Source: Phellopilus nigrolimitatus
Taxonomy: Eukaryota > Basidiomycota > Agaricomycetes > Hymenochaetales > Hymenochaetaceae
Length of the DNA: 64,000 nucleotides
Reading direction: 5' to 3'
Assembly: GCA_021029095.1 (NCBI GenBank)
Contig: JAJOHG010000004.1
Span: 1,054,001 to 1,118,000, forward strand
Each line of letters starts with the position of its first letter. Position 1 is the first letter of the stretch. Both the position numbers and the translations under genes were made by a program. Positions 1 through 8,942 of this stretch are shown here, in pieces. The notes beneath the pieces were generated by a model, which did not search any database, was not told the origin of the DNA, and saw nothing but the letters and a program-made list of their open reading frames with translations.

Positions 1-671
1 TACGCCACCAGGCGTCCCAGGGAACGCCATGTTCCGTGCTGGCGTCGCGTGGCCCATCATAGGTGTACCAGCGCTGTTAGCGTATCCATACTGCTGATTC
101 GCAAAGGCGTTGCGCTGTTGCTGTTGCTGCTGCTGCTGCTGATGTTGTTGCTGTTGTTGTTGTTGCGACGCAGGAATCTGAACGCCGCCCTCGCGCTGCC
201 CTCCATTTGTCAACGAGCGCGAGACTTGAAGAAGTGGTGTGGGGTCGTAGTAAAGCTCCGATTCCTTCTCTACCAGGAATCTGTAGCGAGAACGCCGATT
301 AGCTATCAGCTTATCCGCTGGCAGCGGCTATGTGGCGGACGTACTGCTGCGTGCCCACGTCCCAGAACGGGCCCCTCTGCGCACGCGCAGAGAGTAAAAG
401 CGAGTTCCACTCAGATGCATTCTCCTATAGCCAATATATGTTCACGTCAACGTCGGTATATTAATGAGCTTGGGATGATTGCTGGAAGAATACGCACTGA
501 CGACGGCCCAGCGGAGCTCGGTTGCTCCTGAACGGGTGGCGAAAGTTGCACAACAATACCATCCTGGCGACTGACGGCGCGTATCTCTGCAGTCAAAGAC
601 GGCCCTAGACGCTGAGCATTCTGACGAGGAACGCGAATTTTGATGGCCTTTGCAGGCTTGCAAGGTGCCAT
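1..671 (-). CDS. 5' part of a polyglutamine-rich protein, cut by the window edge
   Basis: Only the N-terminal ~170 residues are visible. Exons are about 671..498, 376..345 and 280..<1; all junctions keep frame (GTGCGT and GTACGT donors, CAG acceptors). An alternative upstream ATG lies at 683. The protein starts MAPCKPAKAIKIRVPRQ, continues through a short conserved-looking segment (GPFWDVGTQQFLVEKESELY), then a run of about 16 Gln broken by one His at positions 110-175 of the window, followed by a Gly/Ala/Pro-rich stretch. Gln runs of this kind are common in nuclear transcription or chromatin proteins, but no domain was recognised and no function is assigned. The tandem repeats at 705-1360 lie directly in its 5' flank. 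Confidence 0.6.
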
Positions 672-704
672 TCGAGCAAGCAAGCGACGCGGCTGTGACT
701 GAGT

Positions 705-1360
705 CTCAGTTGCAGGGGGCCATACAGTCTCAGGTCACGTGATGCGCTTCAGGGAGGCCAATAAGTCTTTTTTTTTCTCACCAGACCTTATTTAATTTGA
801 GTGCAAGAATTATTTGCTAAGATCAGGATTTCAAATTTGGCAGGAGGAAAGGAAGAGGAGAGACGAAGCAAGAGCGGCTCGCAGCACTGGCAGCCTCATG
901 GTCACGTGATAGACTTTTGGGAACCCTATCCTGGTAATTCACCCCAAAAATATTTTTTATAATATTTTTTGTAAACAAAAGTGCAGGATTTATTTGCTGG
1001 GCTAAGGTGTTCAAGTTTTTCTTGCGAAGGGAGAAGAGAAGGAGAAAAGAGACGGCCTGCAAGCCTAGAAATCATGGCCAGTTCTCACGGGGGAGGTGGG
1101 GCACATAGCCACCCCATGCAAAGTCACATGATCTATTTTTGGGAGCTCCCTATCCGTGTAAATGGTAGCTTCGCTCCCAATAATTTTGTGAACAGAAATG
1201 TACTATTTTTTACTGAGCACAGAGGGTATGGATGTGTAGTGAGAGGCTCAGAAAGAAGTAGAGGGAGAAAAAGAGGGGCACGCACCATAACGATCAGTTC
1301 TCACGGGGGGGCCACACAGCCACCCCGTCCAAAGTCACATGATCTGTTTTTTTGAGCCCC
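705..1360. repeat. Degenerate ~200 bp tandem repeat array (four units)
   Basis: Four diverged units follow each other. Each has a GTCAC(G/A)TGAT core (734, 901, 1123, 1334), then T-rich DNA, TTTTGGGAG and (C)CCTATCC, then a purine-rich GAAGG/GAGAAG stretch. Spacing of the cores is 167, 222 and 211 bp. The better-preserved units also share 'AGTTCTCACGGGGG' and end in a GGGAGCTTCGCTCCC hairpin with CCAATAA. The fourth unit is split by the insertion at 1363-3239 and resumes at 3242. A further single copy lies at 5265-5388. Confidence 0.7.
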
Positions 1361-1362
1361 TA

Positions 1363-3239
1363 CAGTATACAGGTGGGTGTAGGAAGTCTACGGCCCCCCT
1401 AAATAAGGAAGGTGGTTCCCGTCCGCGTCGCACACAGTGACACACTCATCCGCATCCTCCATTGTCATTCACCATTGCCTACGGCACACTGCCAGCTCGA
1501 ATCACCCAAAAATGCATTGTATCTTATGCAGTCTTTGCGGCGGGGCCTTTATCAGACCTGAAACCGAGCTTGGAAATGTGGTCAGGGCTACAGCCTGCAT
1601 CACGTGATAGCAGTGGAATGCGAACGGTACAACCTCGAATTGACCGCGTATACATTGTATTCTCATCATACATGTATAAAAAAGGTTTTTTTCAGTTAGA
1701 CATCCTGTTTAGTCTTTTCTTAGGTGAATGCGACGATGTGGACACTCGGGCGGCACGGCGGGAGCCACCTTTCTTATTTAGGGGGGCCGTAGACTTTCTA
1801 CACCCACCTGTAGTACGCCTCCTTTAGACACCCAATCGTATTTTTGCCCGTTTCACCGTACAAAGTTACTTTTTGTCAATTAAAATTTATAGAATGACTG
1901 CTATATGCTGAGAGTACTATATGAAAATATAAGGAGATTCTGCGTTCAGGAAAAAATGAAAACAAATGATAAACGAAAACAAGAATTTTGTCACAGATAC
2001 AGGTCCTTTAGACACCCTGTGACGCCATCACAAACGTGCCAGATGTGTTGGAGAGGCGCGCGACAACGCGGTTTGCAGGTGTCACACTCAGACAGCCAAT
2101 GTACAGTATCCTGCCTACCATTAATGTTCTTGACCACCGATTTCCAAGCTTAAAATTTGTAAATGAAGTGTACATTGTCCTACATATTATCATATAGGTA
2201 CATCAATAATAGGAGGTTCCAAAAAATTAAGAACTGCAGATACAGTAATTGATCATCATATGGTCAGCAACTTTGTTTTTTCGAAATTATATCTCTCCTA
2301 CAACCTCCACATCCACCAAAATGCGTGCATATATCTCCGACAATGCTAGGAATATAACCATGCCAGTGATTAGTAAATATACTTGTAAGAACAATTAATT
2401 TTGCAAAAGTTCTGAAACGAGCTGAAGTGTCACAATGATCAGGACTTGAGCATCCTGTGACACGTGTCACACGCAAACAACCTAGCAATTCTGAAAATTT
2501 TACAGGCTGCTTTGTGCCTTTTCTGACAATTAGAAACCACTTCCTGAGCTTGACTTCCTACAGCAAGTTTGGTTGTGCATAAAATAACGATGTTGACGCG
2601 CTGGCTGCACGTTGATGCGCTAAACACCATCTCTTACCGCATTTAGCCATGCCTTGAATGCTGTCACACTTCCCTTTGTAGATGCATACAAGATTCAATT
2701 CTTAGTCAAAACATGTGATTCCAGTTCAAATGGCAAACCGAAAGTAAACATAATTTATATGTGCAGATAAATTGGCCTTTTTCTCGTATATGAAATTAAA
2801 AAGAACTGATCAAAAGTTGGTACACATTTTGTAGCACGTAGATGCATGCAAATAAGGGAATATTTCAATCTTCTATGAGCGGAAAAATATCAAATTTGAA
2901 ACGTAAGTTACTCCTATCATTTTCAAGCTATGTACAAAAAATCAGATTGATTGGTGCAGAACTGGACGAACAATGAAGAAGCGGACCAAGTGATGGTCAT
3001 GGATCAAGTGACGATCAAATACTGTATTGATTGCATCATTCCTGCTAAATGCAGATTTTGAGACATTTTAGACTCTCGAGGACGAGCAAATGCATTTATT
3101 TTGCTCAGAATTTATACACAGTCAGAATAGTCCTACTGTGATGCATGATTAAAATTTCAGGCCAAAATACGAAGAAACGAAGGAAAAAATGTGGGGTGTC
3201 TAAAGGACCACCGGTGTCTATAGGAGGCATACTATACTG
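1363..3239. mobile_element. Non-autonomous Tc1/mariner-like element with a nested MITE
   Basis: Terminal inverted repeats begin CAGTATAGTACGCCTCC at the left (after removing the nested MITE) and CAGTATAGTATGCCTCC at the right, both followed by (T/A)(T/A)AGACACC. TA dinucleotides at 1361-1362 and 3240-3241 flank it. Joining them restores the repeat-unit text GAGCCCCTA/TCCGTGTAAA, which fixes the insertion point inside the fourth tandem repeat unit. Without the MITE it is 1434 bp. The interior is AT-rich and has no convincing coding region, so it is non-autonomous. It lies directly upstream of the acetyltransferase at 3303. Confidence 0.75.
1370..1810. mobile_element. 441 bp MITE, deletion derivative of the transposon at 26.1-29.5 kb
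   Basis: Ends are perfect-looking inverted repeats (CAGGTGGGTGTAGGAAGTC at left, its near complement at right) of about 50 bp, flanked by TA at 1368-1369 and 1811-1812. Its left ~170 bp matches 26124-26300 (CCCCCCTAAATAAGGAAGG, the GCCTAC...GCTGCCAGCTCG block, TGCATCTTATG-like block). Its right ~265 bp matches 29265-29523 (ATCAGACCTG, AAATGTGGTCAG, GCTACAGCCTGCATCAC, TTAGGTGAATGC). The transposase gene is missing, so it can only move in trans. Confidence 0.85.
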
Positions 3240-3241
3240 TA

Positions 3242-3283
3242 TCCGTGTAAAAGGGAGCTTCGCTCCCAATAAGTATGTTTTCA
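3242..3283. repeat. Right remainder of the fourth tandem repeat unit
   Basis: TCCGTGTAAAAGGGAGCTTC and the CCAATAA end match 1155-1190 and 5350-5388. This is the downstream half of the unit interrupted by the element at 1363-3239. It ends about 20 bp before the ATG of the gene at 3303, so repeat and transposon DNA form that gene's immediate upstream region. Confidence 0.7.
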
Positions 3284-3302
3284 AGACCAGTTATGACCAG
3301 TC

Positions 3303-4106
3303 ATGGCATATTGCAACAACTACGTTCCCCCAACTGCGACTCCTGAGCTTACGGAGGCCGAGCTATACGGCCCCGAGCCCTACGACCTCAACTTCTGCTT
3401 CCCCATCGACACCGACGCGCTCGAGAACGACCGCGTCAAGGTCGTTCCATTTGTCCCGCGCATATACCTGCGGGCGCTCTTCGAGCAGCTCACAGCGCAC
3501 CCGGAGCTGCTTAGGTACATACCGTTCGCGCTGCCTACCACAACCCTCGCTCTGGCCGGCGCGTTCGAGCACATGTTCCGGCGCGATCCGTCGCGGGCCA
3601 TGTTCGCCATTATCGACAAAACTCGACCGCCTAGCGATGGGCCGCAAGTCGCCGGGGACGCCGCAGGCGGTGCGTTTGCGGGAATAATCGGCTTCTTCTA
3701 CACGTCGCCGCAGAATCTCTCGACCGAGCTCGGCTTCGTGCTCGTCTTCCCGGCGTTCCAGCGCACGCATGTGCTATCGAATGCCGTCGGGCTGCTGCTG
3801 CACTACTCCCTTAACCTGCCTTCCGACCCCGTGCGGCCGGGCCTTGGCCTGCGCCGAGTGCAGTGGCAAACGAACGCCCGGAACGACAAATCGGTCCGCG
3901 CTGCTGAACGGATAGGCTTCCGCCGCGAGGCGACGATGCGCTGGTGCGTGGCGCTACCAAATGGAATGGAAGGAGATGAACCGCGGAAGGGCGATCCACT
4001 ACCCAACAGACCTGGAAGGGATAGCGCGTATCTTGCAATATGTTGGGATGACTGGGAATCTGGAGTGAAGGAGAAAGTCCAGGCTGTGATGGACAGGCGA
4101 GCTTAA
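3303..4106 (+). CDS. GNAT-family N-acetyltransferase (RimJ/RimL type)
   Basis: A single-exon 267-residue protein. The GNAT fold is seen from about residue 45: a region with a Leu/Pro-rich helix (RIYLRALFEQLTAHPELLR), the IIGFFYTSP strand, ELGFVLVFPAFQRTHVL (strand and P-loop-like acetyl-CoA region) and the C-terminal W-x(4)-N-x-S-x-x-A-x-x-x-GF pattern (VQWQTNARNDKSVRAAERIGF). That last pattern is typical of RimJ/RimL-like enzymes that acetylate N-terminal amines or small amines with acetyl-CoA. Substrate cannot be told from sequence. The start is the first ATG after the repeat remnant. The coding region is notably GC-rich in third positions compared with the AT-rich repeats beside it. Confidence 0.8.
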   Translation: MAYCNNYVPPTATPELTEAELYGPEPYDLNFCFPIDTDALENDRVKVVPFVPRIYLRALFEQLTAHPELLRYIPFALPTTTLALAGAFEHMFRRDPSRAMFAIIDKTRPPSDGPQVAGDAAGGAFAGIIGFFYTSPQNLSTELGFVLVFPAFQRTHVLSNAVGLLLHYSLNLPSDPVRPGLGLRRVQWQTNARNDKSVRAAERIGFRREATMRWCVALPNGMEGDEPRKGDPLPNRPGRDSAYLAICWDDWESGVKEKVQAVMDRRA

Positions 4107-4149
4107 ATAGTAGACATCGAGACATTTGTCAAGATAGAAACATGAATTT

Positions 4150-4192
4150 ATATGTGGGGTGCCCACATATTAGGGGGGGGGGGGGGGGGGGG
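4150..4192. repeat. Small palindrome followed by a 20-nt G run
   Basis: TATGTGGGGTGCCCACATA is an almost perfect inverted repeat and is followed two bases later by an uninterrupted run of 20 G (4173-4192). It lies ~65 bp past the acetyltransferase stop codon. Such runs are slippage-prone, so the exact length may be unreliable. Confidence 0.7.
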
Positions 4193-4230
4193 CGAAGCTT
4201 GTGTGACTAAGGCTTTATCTGAGCTCCAAT

Positions 4231-4385
4231 ACCCGTGGGTACTGTGAGCAGACCCGTAGGAAACGGATTGTCGCGGGTCGAGAATTTGTGATTTTTCAAT
4301 AGGTAGATCGCGGGTTTTTAAGGACAGAGTAGCACCAGTATATTCATTTGTATATTGTGTGTATGTATGGTATGTACATAGCAGT
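4231..4385 (+). repeat. Diverged relic related to the hAT-type MITE at 30757
   Basis: GGAAACGGATTGTC(G)CGGGTC, GAGAATTTGT, AATACCCGTGGGTA and ATTCATTTGTATATTGT blocks occur in the same family as 30855-30960. Ends and target duplication are not recognisable here, so this is an eroded partial copy. Confidence 0.55.
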
Positions 4386-4800
4386 GCCATCGGTTGCCGC
4401 CATCAATCAACTACATGAAGGGGTTGATGTACATTTTGTAGGGGCGGCAGCGCGCAATGACAGTGTCGGTGACGAGTGGGACCGGAGTATCACCCTCCCT
4501 GAGCAAGCGGTACGGCATGAGGTCAAGCCCAAGTTGAGCAGCGCGGAGGTCGTCGTCGGAACCGCGTTGATCGTGCAGCGCTGGTTAGATGGGTCCGCGT
4601 TCGCGTGCGGCGATGGTGAGATTCGACAGCAAGCGGATCTCAGGAGGCGCGTACAGCTCGAGAGGGTCAGGCGGAGCCATCAGCAGGTTTGTGGTGTACA
4701 GCGCGTGTGGTTTCTGCCCGCCTGCTAGCCCCATCTGTGAGAACTGGCCTATCACCACGCCCATTTGATGCTGGTATCCCGACTGCACGGGTGAGTGCAC
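4375..4800 (-). pseudogene. Decayed SEC24 fragment (N-terminal part and zinc finger)
   Basis: In three shifting frames the minus strand encodes pieces in the order of the COPII cargo adaptor Sec24: GQFSQMGLAGGQKPHALYTT, NLLMAPPDPLELYAPP (about 4770-4640), [16 protein letters not shown] (about 4590-4530), [19 protein letters not shown] (about 4505-4445), then [19 protein letters not shown] (4445-4385). The last matches the Sec24 zinc-finger text CRxCRxYINPFxxxIDGGxRW, but one zinc-binding Cys is Tyr and the Gln codon is a TAG stop. Frameshifts and stops exclude function. Family assignment rests on recalled Sec24 patterns. Confidence 0.75.
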
Positions 4801-4819
4801 GGGTGCGCTGCTACCAAAG

Positions 4820-5257
4820 CCGGGCGCGTTGATGCATTCAGGTGCGGCGGACTAGAAAGACTCACTGCTGGGTCTGTTGCCCCGCAAACTGGCATTCCTC
4901 GAGTGTGATCATAGAACGTCGTCGTCGTCGCGCTTAGGCCGCCACAGTGTGCGACAGGTCTGGCCGGTTTGCGCGGCTTGGATCGAGCTGAAGCGGCAGA
5001 CGGACTTGATGTGGATGTTGCCACCGAGGCCGACCTTGCGTGCCGCGCGGCGGATGAAGCTCACGCGGTTCGAGTACAGGCTCTCGTGGATGGACGCCGC
5101 GCGCGACTACATGCGCGTGAGCGGACGACGACGCCTCCGCGAGCTGCGCGGCGGTGTTGTGCGTGCGCAGCTTCTCTATGACGGTCGCCTTCATCGCGAA
5201 GTTGATCCAGTCGAGCGGGATGAGCCAGACGTGTTCCAGCAGAGATGGAGACAGCAT
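4820..5257 (-). pseudogene. Unidentified gene fragment(s), frame broken
   Basis: The minus strand has protein-like stretches in different frames: LLEHVWLIPLDWINFAMKAT (about 5235-5170), VIEKLRTHNTAAQLAE, then IHESLYSNRVSFIRRAARK and VGLGGNIHIKSVCRFSSIQ (about 5090-4980). Composition and codon use look coding, but no single frame joins them. They do not resemble the part of Sec24 just downstream, so they may be a second captured fragment. The source gene was not recognised. Confidence 0.4.
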
Positions 5258-5264
5258 GCCTTGA

Positions 5265-5388
5265 AGGCACGCGCCATAATGGGCCAGTTCTCACGGGGGG
5301 GCCACACAGCCACTCCGTGAAAGTCACATGATAGCTTTTTGGGAGCCCCTATCCGTGTAAATGGGAGCTTCGCCCCCAATAACATTCT
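5265..5388 (+). repeat. Dispersed copy of the 705-1360 repeat unit
   Basis: GGGCCAGTTCTCACGGGGGG, GTCACATGAT, TTTTTGGGAGCCCCTATCCG and GGGAGCTTCGCCCCCAATAA match the units at 1075-1190 and 1290-1360. It contains the undisturbed target sequence (GAGCCCCTATCCGTG) of the transposon insertion at 1361. It directly abuts the gene debris at 4375-5257. Confidence 0.75.
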
Positions 5389-5633
5389 AATTATTGAAAT
5401 ATTGTATCTACGACCTGGCCTAATCTCATTTCGGAGACATTCATGTAGCAGCATCTTGTTCTTCCAAGCTTGATTTGAGCCGATGTTAAAGATTCATGCA
5501 TAATACATACATGTACGGCCTAGCGGACATAGCGTATATTGATAAGTAAAATTTCACCCTCTCGAATTGAACAAAGCGAAGGTGAAAGATACGACTGAGA
5601 AAGACAAGACATGGCTGGCATAATACATCTACA

Positions 5634-8500
5634 TCACCGCCTTTTTGTAGGCGGGGTCCCACTGCCTTCTTCACCCGCCTTCCGCTTCATGCCAAAACCG
5701 AAAGCGACCCTTGTCCGCTCAGACGGGCCCGACATCGGCGTCCCAGGACCAGATGCGGGCTCGGACACTTGCGAAAAGCTGGACTTCATCATCGAAGGTG
5801 CCGGCGAGTCCGAGTTTCCAAGCGGTCCCGGGCTCATACTGGATGCCAGTGGACGTGAAGAAGGCAGAGCCGTGAACCCAGTCATATCGATGGGAGCTGG
5901 CGATTTTCCTCTCGCCGAATCTTTCTTCTTGTTCTTTGCCTTTTCCGTCTTGCCCTTGGAGAGCGTTGGCGGGTCAAGGAATTCAGTTGCTTGGGGTACA
6001 GCACTGCGCGAAAAGAATTGTCAGTGACTCTATGCTGCTTATTGAAGCGCAAACGACTCACCCTCTACTGCCCACAGATAATACGAAATGAGCCTGTCCA
6101 GTTTTCTCCTGTCGCAGCTGGAACGCCCTGTTCATGCTCAGCGGCGTGTCTCCGCTTGCCATCGCCTCCTTCTTTTTCTCCTCAGCAATCTTTTTCAATC
6201 TCTTCTCCGTCTTCATTTTCCCGGAGCCCTTTCCGTGGAAGCGATGCGACAGCGCTTTCCACGCTTCCTTCGGCGTTAACTCACGACCAAACTCGTCATG
6301 GTACACGATATTGACGTCGGGTTTATAGTCTCTGAAAATCTCCAAGCCTTCGCGCGCCTCCTGCTGCTCCCGCAGGCGGTTTTCGTATTCGCGCTGCGCT
6401 TGGTCCTTCTTCTCGCCCTTCGCCTTCACTCGTTCCAGTTCGCGCAGGGCTATGCGGGTGCGATATTCAGCAAGCCAAAGATCGCGCTGTTGTTGCGTCC
6501 GCTCGCGCTCTCTCTGGTCCGCAGAAGGCGCGGCGAGTACACCCTGCTGACGAAGGATATTTAGCGTCGCCCCAAGTCCGGAGCCGTACGCCTGCTCGTT
6601 CGACGTGCCAACTTCAACATTGCCATCCTCCTCGCGCTTGACGTTGGCTTCGGCCGCCTCTGCCGTCTGAATTGCGCTCTCCAGCGCGTGCAGCATAGCC
6701 TCCTCGTCTTCTTCCTCCTTCATTGTGACTTCTCCAGCTTCTAGATCGTCGACGGCTTCGTTAGCCTCCTTCATTTGTATGTCTTCCTGAGGAGCATCTA
6801 ACTTTACAGACCGCTCCCTTGGCTCCTCCTTCGGTTCAACCTTCACTGCGGCCGGGTTGTACTGAATGGCACGGACAAATTCAGATGTGTCATCGAAAAC
6901 CAAACCAGACTCGTCAGTATCGCCGTCGTCCTCAATATTTATTACACCGTCCTCAGGGACGACGCTCGCTCTAGTACGTTCTTCTGCAACTAGATAAATA
7001 AATAAAATCAGATTTAAGGATCTTCTGCATAATTCGGAACGCACGTCTTTTTGCTATTTCCTCTTGCGTAAGAACCTTCGGCTTCTTCATAGTTTTAGCT
7101 CGCCTAGCCCGCGCAAGTGAAGCTTGGAGTTCGTCATCATCAACGAAGTTGGTGTCTAAATTTCTTGCCCTAGGAATAATCGGCTTCTCATCAATGTCCA
7201 TTCTATTGTCGCCATTGGCTGGTTCTATACCAGAATCCTCAGCTACGCGACGGGAGGGGCGTTTCTTCTTGGTCTTAGGTTTCTTGAAGCCAATGTCCCC
7301 TTCTTGTAAGTAGTCTGCGACCTCCAAGTTTTCTGTAGAAAGCACATCAATGCAAGCTCCACAAAAATATATATCCGTACTTACTAGTATAATCAATAGA
7401 CAACAGGGACTTGTTCACCGAAGCGGCTGCTTTCTCTTGTTCTGCTTTGATCGTTTTTGAGGTCTTCGGAACGCTACTACTACCCAGTCTGAATCCCTGA
7501 CGCACCAAATGAGAAAGGCTAAGGAAGACATACTGGACTAAGGAGACTTACTGTCTCTTGTGCACCCTCGAGATCCTCGTCGTATTTCGCCAGTATTGCT
7601 CGTCGCATCCCTGCTTGACCCTCAACAAACTCCTCGTCATCATAACCGGTGTAATTTTTCTTCTTGATTTTGAGCTCGTTGTTTTTCTTCGTACGCTCGA
7701 GTTCAGCGATCTCCACATTCTGTAATTCGTCCTCTGGTAAATGCGAGTAAGCCAAAGCGTAATTACGGAGTTACAGATTATCAGAAGATGCGAACACACC
7801 TTCATTGTCGAGAATTCGGCTATCCTTGAGGGTAAGAATACGATCTTCGCCTTCGCCGAGCTCCTCGAAATCATGGCTGACCTTCAGACCCTCAAGATCC
7901 CCTGGAAAGTATATATAAGTAAGCGAATTGTAGTGAAAAACATATCGCACATACTCTCGGAATACTCGTCGCCTTGGAATTGCTTGTCCATGTTCTCAAG
8001 TTCCTCCATCCTCTTCTTCGCGAGCTCCCTCTCACGCCTCTTGCTTTTCTTGATCCATTTCAAAGTATCATCACCAACCGCGTCTGCATCACCCAACGTG
8101 GCACCTTTTAGCGATGCATTGAGTTCACGCTTGTTCTTTACCCTGCGCAACAGACGTTGTAAGCCGGTTGTTCAGGCGCGCGGACTACACGACGAAAGTA
8201 GAAGTAACAGTGGCGGAGAAGAAGATCTGTGAGAAGTACTCACTTTGCGATTTTGTCTTGGATCCTCCTAAATAAATAATAATAAAACGGAGATACGTCA
8301 GTGATGAGCGCAGCTCGACAAGTCGAACGAGGAACTCACTTCTTCTCTTTCTCTTTCTCCTCCTCTTCCCTCCTCTTCGTGTAATTGTCTTCAGCCTGCT
8401 TGTCCTTGCTGTCCGCTGGAGCCTTGTCGTCGGTCAAAGGCTTGAGACCAAGCGAAATACGGATCTTATTGGTCTCCTCCAAGCTAATGCTTTCCTCCAT
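5634..8500 (-). CDS. SNU66: U4/U6.U5 tri-snRNP protein SART1/Snu66
   Basis: Nine exons (about 8500..8340, 8267..8244, 8142..7955, 7901..7800, 7733..7552, 7496..7385, 7332..7045, 6989..6062, 6003..5634) join to an uninterrupted 784-residue protein. The start has the family hallmark SLEETNKIRISLGLKPL; the middle has the KVKNKRELNASLKG and GFRLG segments; the C-terminal half has RDYKPDVNIVYHDEFGRELT and KEAWKALSHRFHGKGSGK, diagnostic of SART1/Snu66. The protein is rich in charged helices. It belongs to the U4/U6.U5 tri-snRNP and acts in spliceosome activation in the nucleus. Exon 2 is only 24 nt. The ATG is shared divergently with the RMND1-like gene, 442 bp away. Confidence 0.92.
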
Positions 8501-8942
8501 CGTGTTCTTTCAGAGATGGTTGTGGTGAATCAAAGTGAAGCGGCGAAGGCGAATACTCGTAATCTGTCGCACAAAGCCTCCTGAATGCCAGACCAGTATA
8601 GAAAGAAAGAAAGCGCGCAGAAGAGAGCAAGTCGCAAGGTGAGCTTAGGTGGTCGCTCAAGTCCTTTGACAAACACTTTAGTACGCAGCTGTCCTAATGT
8701 AGTAATTGCCGATACCTCCTTCTTATGTAATTTGGTTTTTCATAGGCAACCAACCATTTAGCTAATCCCTGAAGACCGATCCCTTCTCGCCGGCCCCCGG
8801 GACCAGACTTTTCTTACTTATAGCATCCTCGGGTGACGGACTACTCTACATCTTCATTTCCCTCGAATAATTGTCAAGTTTGAGGTTTGCAATTTTTTCT
8901 TTGGAATCTGTCGAGAGGGTACAGAAGCTCTAACATCCGCAG
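8501..8942. promoter_or_regulatory. Divergent intergenic region between SNU66 and the RMND1-like gene
   Basis: 442 bp separate the two start codons, so both promoters must lie here or overlap. It contains T-rich tracts (about 8882-8902) typical of fungal promoters; no specific factor site is claimed. Confidence 0.5.

Noticed and set aside
49..531. Plus-strand open frame with a long leucine run
   Set aside because: It is the antisense of the CAG/CAA glutamine repeat of the minus-strand gene and ignores that gene's introns; the Leu run is a by-product.
1813..3226. Short frames inside the Tc1/mariner-like element as a transposase
   Set aside because: All are below about 90 codons, AT-rich, without DDE motifs, and cannot be joined by good splice sites.
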